From Porphyridium purpureum (lineage: Eukaryota; Rhodophyta; Bangiophyceae; Porphyridiales; Porphyridiaceae): a stretch of 64,000 nt of DNA. The notes under the pieces were generated by a model, which ran no database searches, had not been told where the DNA came from, and was given only the letters and a program-made list of their open reading frames with translations. Location: assembly GCA_008690995.1 (NCBI GenBank), contig VRMN01000006.1:703501-767500 (forward strand). Direction: 5' to 3'. The position numbers and the translations under genes are program-made. This document shows, in pieces, positions 55,382 through 64,000 of the stretch (the stretch's first letter is position 1; each line of letters opens with the position of its first letter).

Positions 55382-55480
55382 TTATCGGGTTATCGGGTTA
55401 TCAGCTTCGGTGAATGGGTTAATGGGTTATCGGGTAAATGGGTTATCGGGTTATTGACTAATTGGGTTATTGGTTTCAAT
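55382..55480. repeat. Degenerate GGGTTATC tandem repeat
   Basis: Repeated GGGTTAT(C) units with variants (GGGTTAAT, GGGTAAAT), about 35 bp beyond the transposon's right end and running up to the stop of the next minus-strand gene. Confidence 0.8.
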
Positions 55481-55484
55481 GGAT

Positions 55485-56390
55485 TTAGTGGTTTGAACGT
55501 GAGGAGGAACGAGAGGCGGCGCGGCCGAGGGCAAAGCCAGTGGCGACGGAGGCCACCGCGGTGAGCACAAGCAGGCGTTTCACGTCGCGCTCGATCTTGG
55601 CGCACTCGGCGAGAATCGGGGTCTGCACGCCTTCGACAAAGGGGTTGAGCGCTGGCGTGATAAACGGCTCCAGCCGCTCGAGCGCTTGCTGCACCGCCGC
55701 GTCGTCGTCGGTGTCGGCGCTCGTGCTCTGGATAGACGACGCGTACGACGCGTGCAGTGACGACTTGCCGTTGAAGTAGTCGATGATCATCGTCCCGCAA
55801 AATTCGCCGCGCGCTCGAAGCTCGGGCGCCACGAGCTTCACCTGGTTGTTGTAGTCCTTCAGAAACTGCCGCTGAAACCGGCGCTCCGCGGCAATCAAGC
55901 CACGAGAATCCTTCCGAAGCCTTCACGGCATGCATTCACCACGGAAAAAGCACGACAGAGAAAAGCATCACGGCGTGTTGGATAAGAGACAGACAAATCC
56001 CGGTCCACAACAAAGTCGGTCAGCCAAAGATTCCATGATCAAAACTGTCACAGACACCACCGCACACTTCAGGCCCGCTGGCACGTACCTATGCACTAGA
56101 AAAGGAGGCAGGAAGGATTCCAACTTATTTACCGCCCATCGGATGACGGATGGCCACCTCTTCACCATGATAATGAACCCGTCGAAGAACCGAAGCGTGC
56201 CGCAGAGCTCATCACTTGCTGGTCCGTGCGACTGGCCTCCTGCGCGTCCACGTACCGCGTCTTCGGGGCGCCCTTCGTGTCCGCTGCTCCTTCTACCGCG
56301 TCACTCGTCACACCGGTTGCGCAGACAGCCACGCCAGCGGCGGCAACTTCCGTTGCTGGACGACGATCAAAAAGTGCCCGCTTCACCGCG
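55485..56390 (-). CDS. Probable two-exon gene with C-terminal membrane segment, unrecognised
   Basis: The 3' exon (55485-55920) encodes LIAAERRFQRQFLKDYNNQV through a hydrophobic segment near the end (LLVLTAVASVATGFALG) and a Ser/Arg tail. It has no upstream ATG in frame, so an earlier exon is needed. A frame at 56166-56390 (ATEVAAAGVAVCATGVTSDA through SSAARFGSSTGSLS) joins it if 55921-56165 is removed: 245 bp starting GTGAAG and ending GTGAAG. The 5' end and start codon are unresolved. The hydrophobic C-terminus suggests a membrane-bound organelle protein. Family unknown. Confidence 0.4.
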
Positions 56391-57894
56391 ACACCTTTCC
56401 ATGTCCCCGTCCAAACATGACGTTAAGGCGCGTGTCGCATTTAGACGTCGCGCGTAGTCGCGAGTAAGAAGCAAACCGGCATTCTGTGCATGACAGACGG
56501 CGCTGTGCAACGAGACGCTCCGCATGGCAACATGCATCGGGTCTGATTTGACTGGCCAGACTCCAAACTTGGAGGGGCGATGAGACGATGCAGCAAGGAC
56601 ACGGCGAACGCACCGGCGGTTGCGGCGGATATGAGTCTCAGCAAGCGGCAGCCGAAATGACAGGACGCAAAAAGAGGCGCAGACTAGCGCACCGAATAGC
56701 AGCGTGCTGATACAATGCCGCGCTCGATTTGTATCCACACTCAAGGTAAAGGCCACACACCGAAAGGCGGTGATGTCGGCTGGGCGAGAGAAACTTGCTA
56801 AAGCGAAAAGATGTGATACTTGAGCAGGATGAATAACACGATGATGATGCCGACAAGGATGTCACAAGAGAGCTAGAACAGCTGCCTGCAGATGATTCGT
56901 GCATGCGCCGCGGCTCCAAAATCGGCTTCGAAACTGAGGCTACCAGTCGTCGGCGAATATGCTCCACGCATGGCGTCAAGAATGCAGCACGGGCCGGCCG
57001 CACCGCAGCTTGATCCAGTGTGGTACTGACGAGCCTTGAACAAAACCACCAGCGAATGGTGCTCACTGTCCCACCCGCCGTGGACGGCGATGGTACAGCT
57101 GTTCATGTCCAGAAGAAAACGAAGGGAGAGACGACGAAGTATTTCTTCTCAAACTCAATGACGTTAACGGCGCGCACGTTGTACGAAGGGCCCGTGAATC
57201 ACATTCTCGCGGCCGAGGCATTTGCGTCAGACTACGGTTCTTGCAAGGTGATGGTGAGGAGTTTGAGACCGACATTACGCGCGGTGATATCAGTTGTGTT
57301 GCGTGCGGCACCATCGCTGAAGAACACCACACTGTCGCGGAAGTTCCGTTTCTGGAGGATGAGCGCAGCAGCAGCTCAGAGATTGTATAGCACATGCGTG
57401 CAGACGGGCGTCCGGCAGGCGGAATCACCTCGCACGGCATGTCCCGCAAGAGACAGGACGTCACCGTCGAAAACGGGCGCCGCATCATTCAAACGTTCGC
57501 TTCAAGGTTTTGCCCTCATCCAACACATGTTGAGCCTCTGGTCAGTACGGACTGGCAATTGATTGAGAAAAGCTTTTAAAAGGGGCGGTCTGTGAACACG
57601 GTGTGTTTCGTCTAAATCTACGTGATGTGCTGCATGCACGAGAAAACCGTACATGCTAATCGAAATTCTAGGACATTCTAAATCTGAACTGATTCGAGCA
57701 TGCCAGGGCATTCATGCAACTGAATCGGACCTTTCGGTTCCACCCGCATGTGGAGGACCCATCAAGTTTCGCACGCGGCTACTCTGAACAGCTCGAATTT
57801 GGTAGCGACGAGCAGTCTCAACAAGTGGGCACCGGTGCGACAAATATGAAGCCAGAATGGGTGACACACGGACGACGGCCAGTCAGACCTGCGG
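56391..57894. other. Unresolved region with short coding-looking stretches on both strands
   Basis: 1.5 kb with no frame long enough to call. On the plus strand, 57037-57580 reads as one protein-like frame (DDEVFLLKLNDVNGAHVVRR, DISCVACGTIAEEHHTVAEV, SRKRQDVTVENGRRIIQTF) broken by one TAG. On the minus strand, 56873-57106 reads MNSCTIAVHGGWDSEHHSL..., and after its TAG the frame gives a strong membrane segment (CDILVGIIIVLFILLKY, about 56805-56875). Either strand could carry a short-intron gene. I cannot choose. Confidence 0.3.
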
Positions 57895-59700
57895 TTACGT
57901 TTTCGGCTTCTTGCCCAGGCGAGTGATTTGGTGAGGCTTGATTCCAAACCTCTTTTCCAGGAAGGGCTCAAGGCCCGCATGGTGACCGCCTACAATCAGC
58001 TCTTTTTCTTGCACGCTAACCTGACAAGCAAAGTGATGGCGAAGCTCCTTCTCGAACTCGGCAGGCTTCTCTAGGTGCTCTACGAGTCCTAGCACGGTAG
58101 TCCGGTTCTTGTTCTGGACTCTGCCATAATTGATTGTAATTTTCTTTGGCCCTGACTTTTTCTTGCCCTTCTGCTCGATCAGAATGTGCTGTGCTTGCTG
58201 CGACATGCCGTCCGCGCCAACAGGACGCAGAAATCGCTCCTGGTCGTAGAGCAGCAGCGCGTCTGCCATTCGGTTCACACCCGTGATAAAAAACTTGCCA
58301 TTCCCCGGGACGTCTTCGCGCACATCCACGAACGACGACACAGGACCTTCACGCAAGAAAGTCGCACATTTCTTGTACTGGGTCTTTTTCCAATCTATCG
58401 TCCAATCCGGGCACCCAGCGTTGGTGGCGACAATGCTGCACACCGGCTTCAGAAAATTCGCCGAAAATGTAGACAATAGTAATGGAAACGCGACCTTTTC
58501 GTCCAGCGCCGTGATAAGCGCGCCAAGGACAACAAGCTCCGTGAGCTCGTCGTCGCTGAACTGCGGCTTGGTGTTCCCAATCTCGAGCGGCGTGCTTTCT
58601 GCGCGATCAACTGCTTCGTCATTACCCGAGTCAGACTCCGCTTCTGTGTTCGGCGTTTCTGCTGGAGATGGCGGTGTGTGACCCGAACCGAGCTGAACGT
58701 TTAGAAACTCGAGTCGAGCTTCCAGCTCCTCTATTTGCTTCTGCAGGTCAGGGACCGATTCCACTTTCCGTCTCTGGTCTGCATTCAGCGAGGCCAAGTC
58801 TCTTGACTGTAACTCCAACGCACTCTTCAGTGTCTTGCGCCGGTTTCGAATTCGATTCGGAATTTCAGTGGCCTCAGCAGCTGCCATCTCGTGATGCCTC
58901 TCCGCCTCACTCCTCGCAAATGCTGCTCGGCTTGCCTGATCGCGCGCCGCTGCTCGCGCCAAAGCCTGCTGAGATAATTCGGGCAGCTCGCTCGAGTCAG
59001 ATTCTTTAGGTCGCAGTTTGGAGCCCAACGACCAGACCCAATCACATTCTGCTAGCAAAATATCCATCGCGTCGCCATGCAGTCCGCTAAGACTCCTGAC
59101 ATGGTCTGCCGAGCGCGTGAAAGCAGCGACCGCAAACGGAACGTGACTGCCGACTTCGCACAAGGCGACAAGGTCCCCGACCTCGAACAAGAAGCCAAAC
59201 ACGTTCGCGACCCAGTCTTTCCCGTATGCTGGCGGCGCACCGACAGCGCCGACGTCAGCTGCAGCGGCATCGGCTTCCCACTGTCCGGCGCCCGTGCCTT
59301 CAAACATTTGCGCCTCCGTGTACACGCCCGGAAGGAAGAACGCAGAGCCATTGCGTACGCTCTTTGCGACGCCGACAAACGTGCGCAGCGTCCTTATCAA
59401 ATGCGGCGCCTGGTGCAGCACATACAAGCTCGGCACATATTTGGCACGTGCCTTGTTCTCCACGTCGAAACACACACAGAGCGGCTGCACGTCTGTCGGC
59501 TGCGGACCGATGTGCACATACACTTCAACGTTCTTGCTGTGTCTGATACGACGCACACGCGGATGCTCAAACCCGAGCGCGGCAAGCAGTTCAGCATCGG
59601 TGGCTATCCACTGCGCACTCAGATCTGATACGAGCTTCTTCACGTCCGAGCGCTTGAGCGGGACATCATTCACTCGTTCGGGCCCACTTTTCAACTGCAT
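57895..59700 (-). CDS. EIF2D: eIF2D (ligatin/Tma64) translation factor
   Basis: A 601-aa eIF2D homologue; it binds 40S subunits, releases deacylated tRNA during recycling and can deliver initiator tRNA. Domain order fits: N-terminal DUF1947-like domain (LKRSDVKKLVSDLSAQW... VEVYVHIG... YVPSLYVLHQAPHLI) ending in LPGVY; a PUA domain at about 165-235 (GDLVALCEVGSHVPFAVAAF); a coiled-coil linker; an SWIB/MDM2-like segment at about 400-440 (ANFLKPVCSIVATNAG); and a C-terminal SUI1 domain at about 515-600 (KKITINYGRVQNKNRTTV... GIKPHQI). The coiled-coil linker near 330-370 is longer than usual. The ATG at 59700 precedes the first conserved block and is 142 bp from the divergent PAP2 gene. Confidence 0.88.
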   Translation of the reverse strand: MQLKSGPERVNDVPLKRSDVKKLVSDLSAQWIATDAELLAALGFEHPRVRRIRHSKNVEVYVHIGPQPTDVQPLCVCFDVENKARAKYVPSLYVLHQAPHLIRTLRTFVGVAKSVRNGSAFFLPGVYTEAQMFEGTGAGQWEADAAAADVGAVGAPPAYGKDWVANVFGFLFEVGDLVALCEVGSHVPFAVAAFTRSADHVRSLSGLHGDAMDILLAECDWVWSLGSKLRPKESDSSELPELSQQALARAAARDQASRAAFARSEAERHHEMAAAEATEIPNRIRNRRKTLKSALELQSRDLASLNADQRRKVESVPDLQKQIEELEARLEFLNVQLGSGHTPPSPAETPNTEAESDSGNDEAVDRAESTPLEIGNTKPQFSDDELTELVVLGALITALDEKVAFPLLLSTFSANFLKPVCSIVATNAGCPDWTIDWKKTQYKKCATFLREGPVSSFVDVREDVPGNGKFFITGVNRMADALLLYDQERFLRPVGADGMSQQAQHILIEQKGKKKSGPKKITINYGRVQNKNRTTVLGLVEHLEKPAEFEKELRHHFACQVSVQEKELIVGGHHAGLEPFLEKRFGIKPHQITRLGKKPKT

Positions 59701-59842
59701 CGCCACGCATGCGCCTCGGTCAAACCACGTCGTCGAACGCGACTCGTCCTCTTCAACTTTCCCAGAACGACACGATTCGTTGAGCTTTGAAGTTGAGAGA
59801 GTGCGTGCGTGCGCTGGTGTGAGCGTACGTGCGTCGCGCAAG

Positions 59843-60490
59843 ATGGTCAAGACGACGTCGATACGGGGCGCTATTGTAACTCTCGATGAGCAATTCTCCG
59901 AGTCGTTCTACCAGTGGTACGCCCAGACAGGGCTGAGCACGGCGCCGCTGATTGCGCTCGAGTTTTCTGGACATGGCGTGCCGTGGTTGGTATTTTCGCT
60001 CGGCACCTTTCTGTTCAAGGAGGACCTGAGCGACGCACAGCGCTCCACAGTCGCGCACTTGTTTGTGGGATTGGTGACCGACTTGATCTTGATTGCTGTG
60101 GTGAAGCTAATTGTGCGAAGGAAGCGGCCCGTGCATGATTCCGGGAAGCAGCTGGGCTCGGTGGAGGTGATCGACAAGTTTTCGTTTCCTTCAGGTCACT
60201 GCACCCGTCTCATGTTTGTGGCAAGCTTTGCGCTCGGCTCGTATTTGAAACTGAGAGTGGGCACGCCCATGACGTGCGTTGCGTTGACAATATTGGCAAA
60301 TCTCGTCGCGGTATCGCGAATTGCGCTCGGCAGGCATTACATTGGTGATGTGATTGCTGGGACCGTGCTCGGTGTTCTGAACTCGGCACTGGTGTTTGCG
60401 ATTTGGCAACCAATCGAGAAAGTCGATTGGGTACGATCCACAATTCTTGGCAAGCTTGCCGAGCTTCCCGGTCTTTTGAAGCACGCATAA
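59843..60490 (+). CDS. PAP2-type lipid phosphatase (polyisoprenoid diphosphatase-like)
   Basis: A 215-aa membrane phosphatase of the PLPP6/PPAPDC2 type, which removes a phosphate from isoprenoid diphosphates such as presqualene or farnesyl diphosphate. The three PAP2 motifs are complete: KLIVRRKRP near 88 (K..6..RP), FPSGH near 115, and SRIALGRHYIGD near 158 (SR..5..H..3..D). Hydrophobic helices surround them, and the length is typical. The ATG at 59843 starts MVKTTSIRGAI; the frame is open upstream antisense to eIF2D, but that part is not conserved-looking. It may act on prenyl diphosphates like those made by the GGPPS at 25 kb, though nothing links the two beyond chemistry. Confidence 0.88.
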   Translation: MVKTTSIRGAIVTLDEQFSESFYQWYAQTGLSTAPLIALEFSGHGVPWLVFSLGTFLFKEDLSDAQRSTVAHLFVGLVTDLILIAVVKLIVRRKRPVHDSGKQLGSVEVIDKFSFPSGHCTRLMFVASFALGSYLKLRVGTPMTCVALTILANLVAVSRIALGRHYIGDVIAGTVLGVLNSALVFAIWQPIEKVDWVRSTILGKLAELPGLLKHA

Positions 60491-60644
60491 TTGGCAGCTG
60501 CTCCCCCGAGTGATGACTGTAATGATGATGTTGTTGTTGGTGGATGTGGTGGTGTTGGTGATGATTGTGAGACTGAAACATACAAAAATCAGGCGCATGC
60601 CGGAAAACAGGGAAGGAAATTTTGAACTTTTTGAAATCAGCGCC

Positions 60645-61808
60645 CTACTCGGATGCTGGCGCTTCTTCAGCGCCTTGTAGAAAGCCGTTCACTGCGTCGA
60701 TAAACCCTTCCATGTTATCATTTGCGACCCAGTGCGCTGCGTTTTTCACGGAATGCATGCGATACCTTGGAAAATATTTCTGCAGTAAGGGCAGGTCGCT
60801 ATCTTGGACATAATCAGAAGTCTGACCGCGAATAACCAGCGTCGGGCCGGTGTACTGCTTCTCTGCCACCGACTTGGGAAAGTCCATCAGCGTTTTGATG
60901 GCATCATTGATCACAGGAATGTTCACGCGCCATTCGTAGAAACCCGGTCGACTTCCGTCCGACACTAGATTCGTGAGAATGAAGCTGCGAGTGGACGGGT
61001 CCACCACACCGTGCGCTTCCAGGCTCGCTTCCACGTCGGCACGGCTTTTGCAAGCTTCCAAGTCGACCAGCGCTATAGCCTGCGTGACTTTGCTGAGTGG
61101 GGTGGTATCGTACAGCTTTGGCACAATGTCCACCAGCACCAATCCTGCCACTCTTTCAGGATGCTCTAATGCCAGCATTGAACTGACCTTGCCTCCCATG
61201 CTATGCCCCATCACAATGGCCCGCGGAATGCCTTCTGAGTCCATGAACTCTTCGACGTCGCGCACCATGGCCTCGTAGCTCATTTCGGCGACCTGCGGAC
61301 TGCCTCCATGATTCCGCATGTCAAGCGCGTATACGTCGCGCGTCGACGCAAATTCTGGGCGCTTGAGCGTCGATCTGTACGTTCCAGAACTCGCGAGTAG
61401 CCCGTGGATCATGATCATCGGCGTGGGCGCACGAGCGGCCTGCGCACCGCCGCTGGACGGCGGCTGCTTGGCGGGAATTTTATAGCAGTTGAGTGGCACC
61501 ACGCACCTTGTTTCTTCGTGCGCGTCATGCCCAGCAGCCGACCCGTAGCCCCGCTTGAAACCGTCCGCTGCGGTAGTTGTCACGTTTCTCCTATGCACGG
61601 CACAGCGCCCTGCTCTGCAACAGTGCCTGTGTTGCGCATGCAGAGCCGATGCACCCGCCAAGTCTGCGCTTGGGGCGCGCCACCCCGCCGCGATCTTCGC
61701 TTCCGCATGGATACACCTCGCCGCCAATGCGGCAGCGCCCGTACCAGCCGGGGTCAGCAGCGACCGGCATGCCACAACCTTGCGCGCAGCCAAACGCGTC
61801 AAGTCCAT
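60645..61808 (-). CDS. ABHD11-like alpha/beta hydrolase, organelle-targeted
   Basis: A 387-aa hydrolase. The first 115 residues are Arg/Ala-rich with few acids (MDLTRLAARKVVACRSLL), long enough for a mitochondrial or plastid presequence. The domain then reads MIMIHGLLASSGTY, ALDMRNHGGSP, YEAMVRDVEEFMDSEGI, and nucleophile elbow GHSMGGKVSS near 199, all ABHD11-like. NAAHWVANDN supplies the catalytic His. ABHD11 in animals protects the 2-oxoglutarate dehydrogenase complex in mitochondria. The nearest plus-strand gene (PAP2) ends 154 bp beyond its stop; the gap contains a GATGATGTTGTTGTTGG simple sequence. Confidence 0.82.
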   Translation of the reverse strand: MDLTRLAARKVVACRSLLTPAGTGAAALAARCIHAEAKIAAGWRAPSADLAGASALHAQHRHCCRAGRCAVHRRNVTTTAADGFKRGYGSAAGHDAHEETRCVVPLNCYKIPAKQPPSSGGAQAARAPTPMIMIHGLLASSGTYRSTLKRPEFASTRDVYALDMRNHGGSPQVAEMSYEAMVRDVEEFMDSEGIPRAIVMGHSMGGKVSSMLALEHPERVAGLVLVDIVPKLYDTTPLSKVTQAIALVDLEACKSRADVEASLEAHGVVDPSTRSFILTNLVSDGSRPGFYEWRVNIPVINDAIKTLMDFPKSVAEKQYTGPTLVIRGQTSDYVQDSDLPLLQKYFPRYRMHSVKNAAHWVANDNMEGFIDAVNGFLQGAEEAPASE

Positions 61809-62071
61809 TGCAGCTCACGTGCGCTCCCTCCAACTCTGGCACGAGCCGTTCCCACGCAGAACAATGTGAACGCGCTGCGTCGCTCGCCAGGAGAGAGCTG
61901 ATGATGATCGGAGTCCGGATCTACGACACGGCGCTAACCCGCAGCTACTGCCACCACCGCCAACACCGTCGTCGTCGCCGCCGTCGCCACCTTCTCCAAG
62001 CCCAACCAGCCAGCCCATCATCCACACGCGCGCGGCTCGACAACCGTGAAAACGCGCTTTTCCCCCGGGGA

Positions 62072-62107
62072 GGTACAGTGGCAATGTACAGTTTACTTAC
62101 TATAAAA
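62072..62107 (+). promoter_or_regulatory. Two GTACAGT motifs followed by TATAAAA
   Basis: GGTACAGT (62072-62079) and TGTACAGT (62085-62092), then TATAAAA at 62101-62107, all facing the gene that starts at 62261. Confidence 0.5.
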
Positions 62108-62260
62108 GATGCGTTATTTGTATATAAAGAGCGATTTCGGCACACGCGTTATTTGAGAAAGTGGCGTGCGTGCTTGAGCGGGAGACGAACAAGAAGAGGA
62201 GGAAGACGAAGAACGCAGGTGTTGTGACGGCGTTTGTGATCAGATGGGTCTAGAGAAGGA

Positions 62261-63613
62261 ATGTCTGGAGGAGGGAAAGCGGCCGGCGGCGCAGACTTCT
62301 CGAGACGACGGCGCGTGAGCGACACTAATTCAGATGCGCGCGTTGCGCAAAATCGATTCGCGCGAACGGCAAGTGTGGCGAGTGAGATTGTTGAGTCCAC
62401 GTCGTTGCAGCCACCGCTGGCGTATCATGAGAAGCGGCGCAGTGACATGGCTCCCGCGCTGGGAACGGTCTCGCCGACGTCAAGAGTCGGCACGGCGGGT
62501 GTCAGTCCAACCGCATTTGGTGTGCCGGCAAAGACGCAGGACCTCGTAATCCCGAGCGTGCCGCGCGAGACTGGCGCGGCTGCTGGCTCTGCGCGCAGCG
62601 GGTCTGCGCGCCCAAAGAAGAAACTCGGGCGATGGCTTGAGAGTAAAGTGTCTCAACAACAGACACAGGTTCAGCTGCAGCAGCAGGGGCAGCAGGAGCC
62701 ACTATCACCATCGCAATACAAACATGAGCAACAGCAAAAAGAGCAAGACACGCGATCAACAATGCGAGCGCCGGCTGAGGTTATCGAACTGGGCAGCAGG
62801 CAAACCCGCGTAAGCGATGCGCAGGAAAGGCGAGTGAGCGATGCGGCGTCTCCAGGGATACTCAAGTCGCCGCGTTCCGCAGCGCGCGAGCAGTCAGGAG
62901 AGGCGTCAGTCGGCAGAATTCCAAAGTATATCTTGGAACCAGACGCTGTGGCCGTTGAGGGATCGGCTCAGGACAGCGGCGCCACCATCAGTACGAAGGA
63001 GTCGCGCAGAGCAAAAGCTGAGCTGAGGCGCAGCCGCCGCGCGGGAGCCGCCGCGAAGAAGAGCACGCGGTCTTCAAGCTCACGCCAGCCTCAAGCACTC
63101 GGAAGTACTGCGGCGGATCGAAATTGGAGGTTCACAAATATTGGAGCACTGGCAGAAGCGCTGGGTTACGCGTTGCCTCCGGGCATGTACGACGAGGATG
63201 GTAACTACGATGCTGCAGTGGTCGTGCCCTTCCTGATATCGCTCGCAACTTCCATGGCCGACCGCGTTGCAGAGCTTGAGCTCAAGTTTTTGCGAGGGAT
63301 GAAGGAAGCTCGCGATCAGGAATTCGCCATGCGCAACGAGATTGAATCTTTGCAGCAGCAAATACAGACCTTTGAAGGAGCAGAGGAGCAGAAGCACCGC
63401 AACCTGTCACTCACTCTTCTGGAAAACTACCGGACAGCCGGACAGCTCGAGGCACGTCTGGACATCTTGCTTGCGACCCAGCGCGCCGCCGCAGCGCAGG
63501 ATCACTTGCGTCAGCTGCTGTGGCGCTTGCTGGACGGTTTTGTGGCGATGATTTGGTTTTTGTTCCAATATTTGTTTGTGATTCCTTATTCTTGGGTAAA
63601 ATCTCTGTCCTAG
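62261..63613 (+). CDS. Coiled-coil protein with C-terminal membrane anchor, unrecognised
   Basis: A 450-aa protein. Residues 1 to about 280 are low-complexity and basic with a Gln run (62665-62745). A short globular block follows (NWRFTNIGALAEALGYALPPGMYDE), then a coiled coil at about 335-400 (ADRVAELELKFLRGMKEA... EIESLQQQIQTFEG). The last 25 residues are aromatic and hydrophobic (AMIWFLFQYLFVIPYSWV), a likely tail anchor. The plan recalls golgins or ER tethers anchored at the C-terminus (inference). Family not recognised. Confidence 0.65.
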   Translation: MSGGGKAAGGADFSRRRRVSDTNSDARVAQNRFARTASVASEIVESTSLQPPLAYHEKRRSDMAPALGTVSPTSRVGTAGVSPTAFGVPAKTQDLVIPSVPRETGAAAGSARSGSARPKKKLGRWLESKVSQQQTQVQLQQQGQQEPLSPSQYKHEQQQKEQDTRSTMRAPAEVIELGSRQTRVSDAQERRVSDAASPGILKSPRSAAREQSGEASVGRIPKYILEPDAVAVEGSAQDSGATISTKESRRAKAELRRSRRAGAAAKKSTRSSSSRQPQALGSTAADRNWRFTNIGALAEALGYALPPGMYDEDGNYDAAVVVPFLISLATSMADRVAELELKFLRGMKEARDQEFAMRNEIESLQQQIQTFEGAEEQKHRNLSLTLLENYRTAGQLEARLDILLATQRAAAAQDHLRQLLWRLLDGFVAMIWFLFQYLFVIPYSWVKSLS

Positions 63614-63757
63614 AGCATTGCATGTGGAGCGAGGCCACATCACGGGAAAAGTGTGCGCGAGCACGCAGACCTCCCCTTGGCGGGATTCCTCAAACCGTCG
63701 GTACAGCCTAAGTATACTTGTACAATGCGGCGTCGTACGTGCCTAGACACAGGATGA

Positions 63758-64000
63758 TCACTTGTTGGGCTTCATGGCGATCTGCTTCTCAATGAGCGCG
63801 CAGTCGAGGTGATCAATGGCGCCTTCATCGATCATCTCGTCCACAATCAGACACAGGTTCCAGTAGCTCTCCAGCACACGCCGCTCAGCCGACACGGGCT
63901 TGGTGGCGGGCACTTTACACACCTTTCGGAACACAGTCTCGAATGCGCGCAGGAACTCAAGAATGAGCAGCGCATCGTGCTCGCGATTGCCCGCGACCAG
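63758..64000 (-). CDS. 3' end of a probable clathrin-adaptor/coatomer longin subunit (partial)
   Basis: 81 codons up to a TGA at 63758; the 5' part lies beyond the window. The sequence NREHDALLILEFLRAFETVFRKV, then LESYWNLCLIVDEMIDEGAIDHLD, matches the second half of the longin fold in adaptor small and medium chains (LD.M.d.G pattern after a helix with LEFL/iEFL). It ends shortly after, at MKPNK, as a small (sigma or zeta-COP type) subunit would, unless an intron follows. Which complex it belongs to cannot be told. Confidence 0.5.
   Translation of the reverse strand: MVAGNREHDALLILEFLRAFETVFRKVCKVPATKPVSAERRVLESYWNLCLIVDEMIDEGAIDHLDCALIEKQIAMKPNK

Noticed and set aside
55382-55480. Telomere or subtelomere
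   Set aside because: The array is short, degenerate and surrounded by genes on both sides.
57895-59700. Initial reading of this protein as NEMF/Rqc2
   Set aside because: Domain order (DUF1947-like, PUA, SWIB-like, SUI1) fits eIF2D; no NFACT domains.
1-64000. tRNA, rRNA and CRISPR features
   Set aside because: I looked for GGTTCGAATCC-type T-arms, rRNA-like blocks and spaced repeats and found none that held up.

Overview
The window looks like a piece of the nuclear genome of a compact, photosynthetic, unicellular eukaryote. The genes are eukaryotic: PP2A B'', ARL1, an auxilin, eIF2D, LTV1, PWP1, RecQ, a CaMKK-like kinase and a CLC channel. Two proteins point to a plastid: a geranylgeranyl diphosphate synthase with the plant-type aspartate motif, and a C-terminal processing protease with a lumen-type targeting N-terminus. 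Base composition is moderately GC-rich, genes are close together, and most are single-exon. Introns are few and mostly short. I infer a unicellular red alga of the Porphyridium type, but no marker in the window proves this.

Layout. 0.3-8 kb: NAD kinase, convergent CaMKK-like kinase, a small membrane protein, and a 594-aa protein that needs two short introns. 8-20 kb: SMPD4-like protein, GOLD-domain protein, LTV1, an unrecognised 864-aa protein, a TMEM65/EF-hand fusion and a mitochondrial-looking 730-aa protein. 20-33 kb: CLC channel, a plastid-type small membrane protein, an F-box/LRR protein with one 210-bp intron, GGPP synthase, PP2A B'' and the CtpA protease. 33-48 kb: adenylate kinase-Nudix fusion, a probable small multi-exon gene, PWP1, bL17, a second kinase, a PH-domain protein, an alpha/beta hydrolase and RecQ. 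48-64 kb: BAR-like/auxilin fusion, ARL1, an MsrB-fold protein, a 1.39-kb Tc1/mariner-type DNA transposon, a poorly resolved stretch (55.4-57.9 kb), eIF2D, a PAP2 phosphatase, an ABHD11-like hydrolase, a coiled-coil membrane protein, and the 3' end of a probable adaptor (longin) subunit.

The genes do not form a pathway cluster. Housekeeping themes are ribosome biogenesis and translation (LTV1, PWP1, bL17, eIF2D), membrane traffic (ARL1, auxilin, GOLD, adaptor fragment), calcium and phosphorylation signalling (two kinases, PP2A B'', TMEM65/EF-hand), and plastid function (GGPPS, CtpA).

The most interesting observations are: three unusual domain fusions (TMEM65 + EF-hands, adenylate kinase + degenerate Nudix, BAR-like + auxilin J domain); two divergent gene pairs whose ATG codons overlap in a single CATG; a GGTACAGT motif that recurs in intergenic DNA, nearly always pointing at the next gene; a full-length DNA transposon with 32-bp inverted repeats and a TA duplication; and short introns hidden inside apparently open frames. 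No tRNA, rRNA, CRISPR array or retroelement was recognised.
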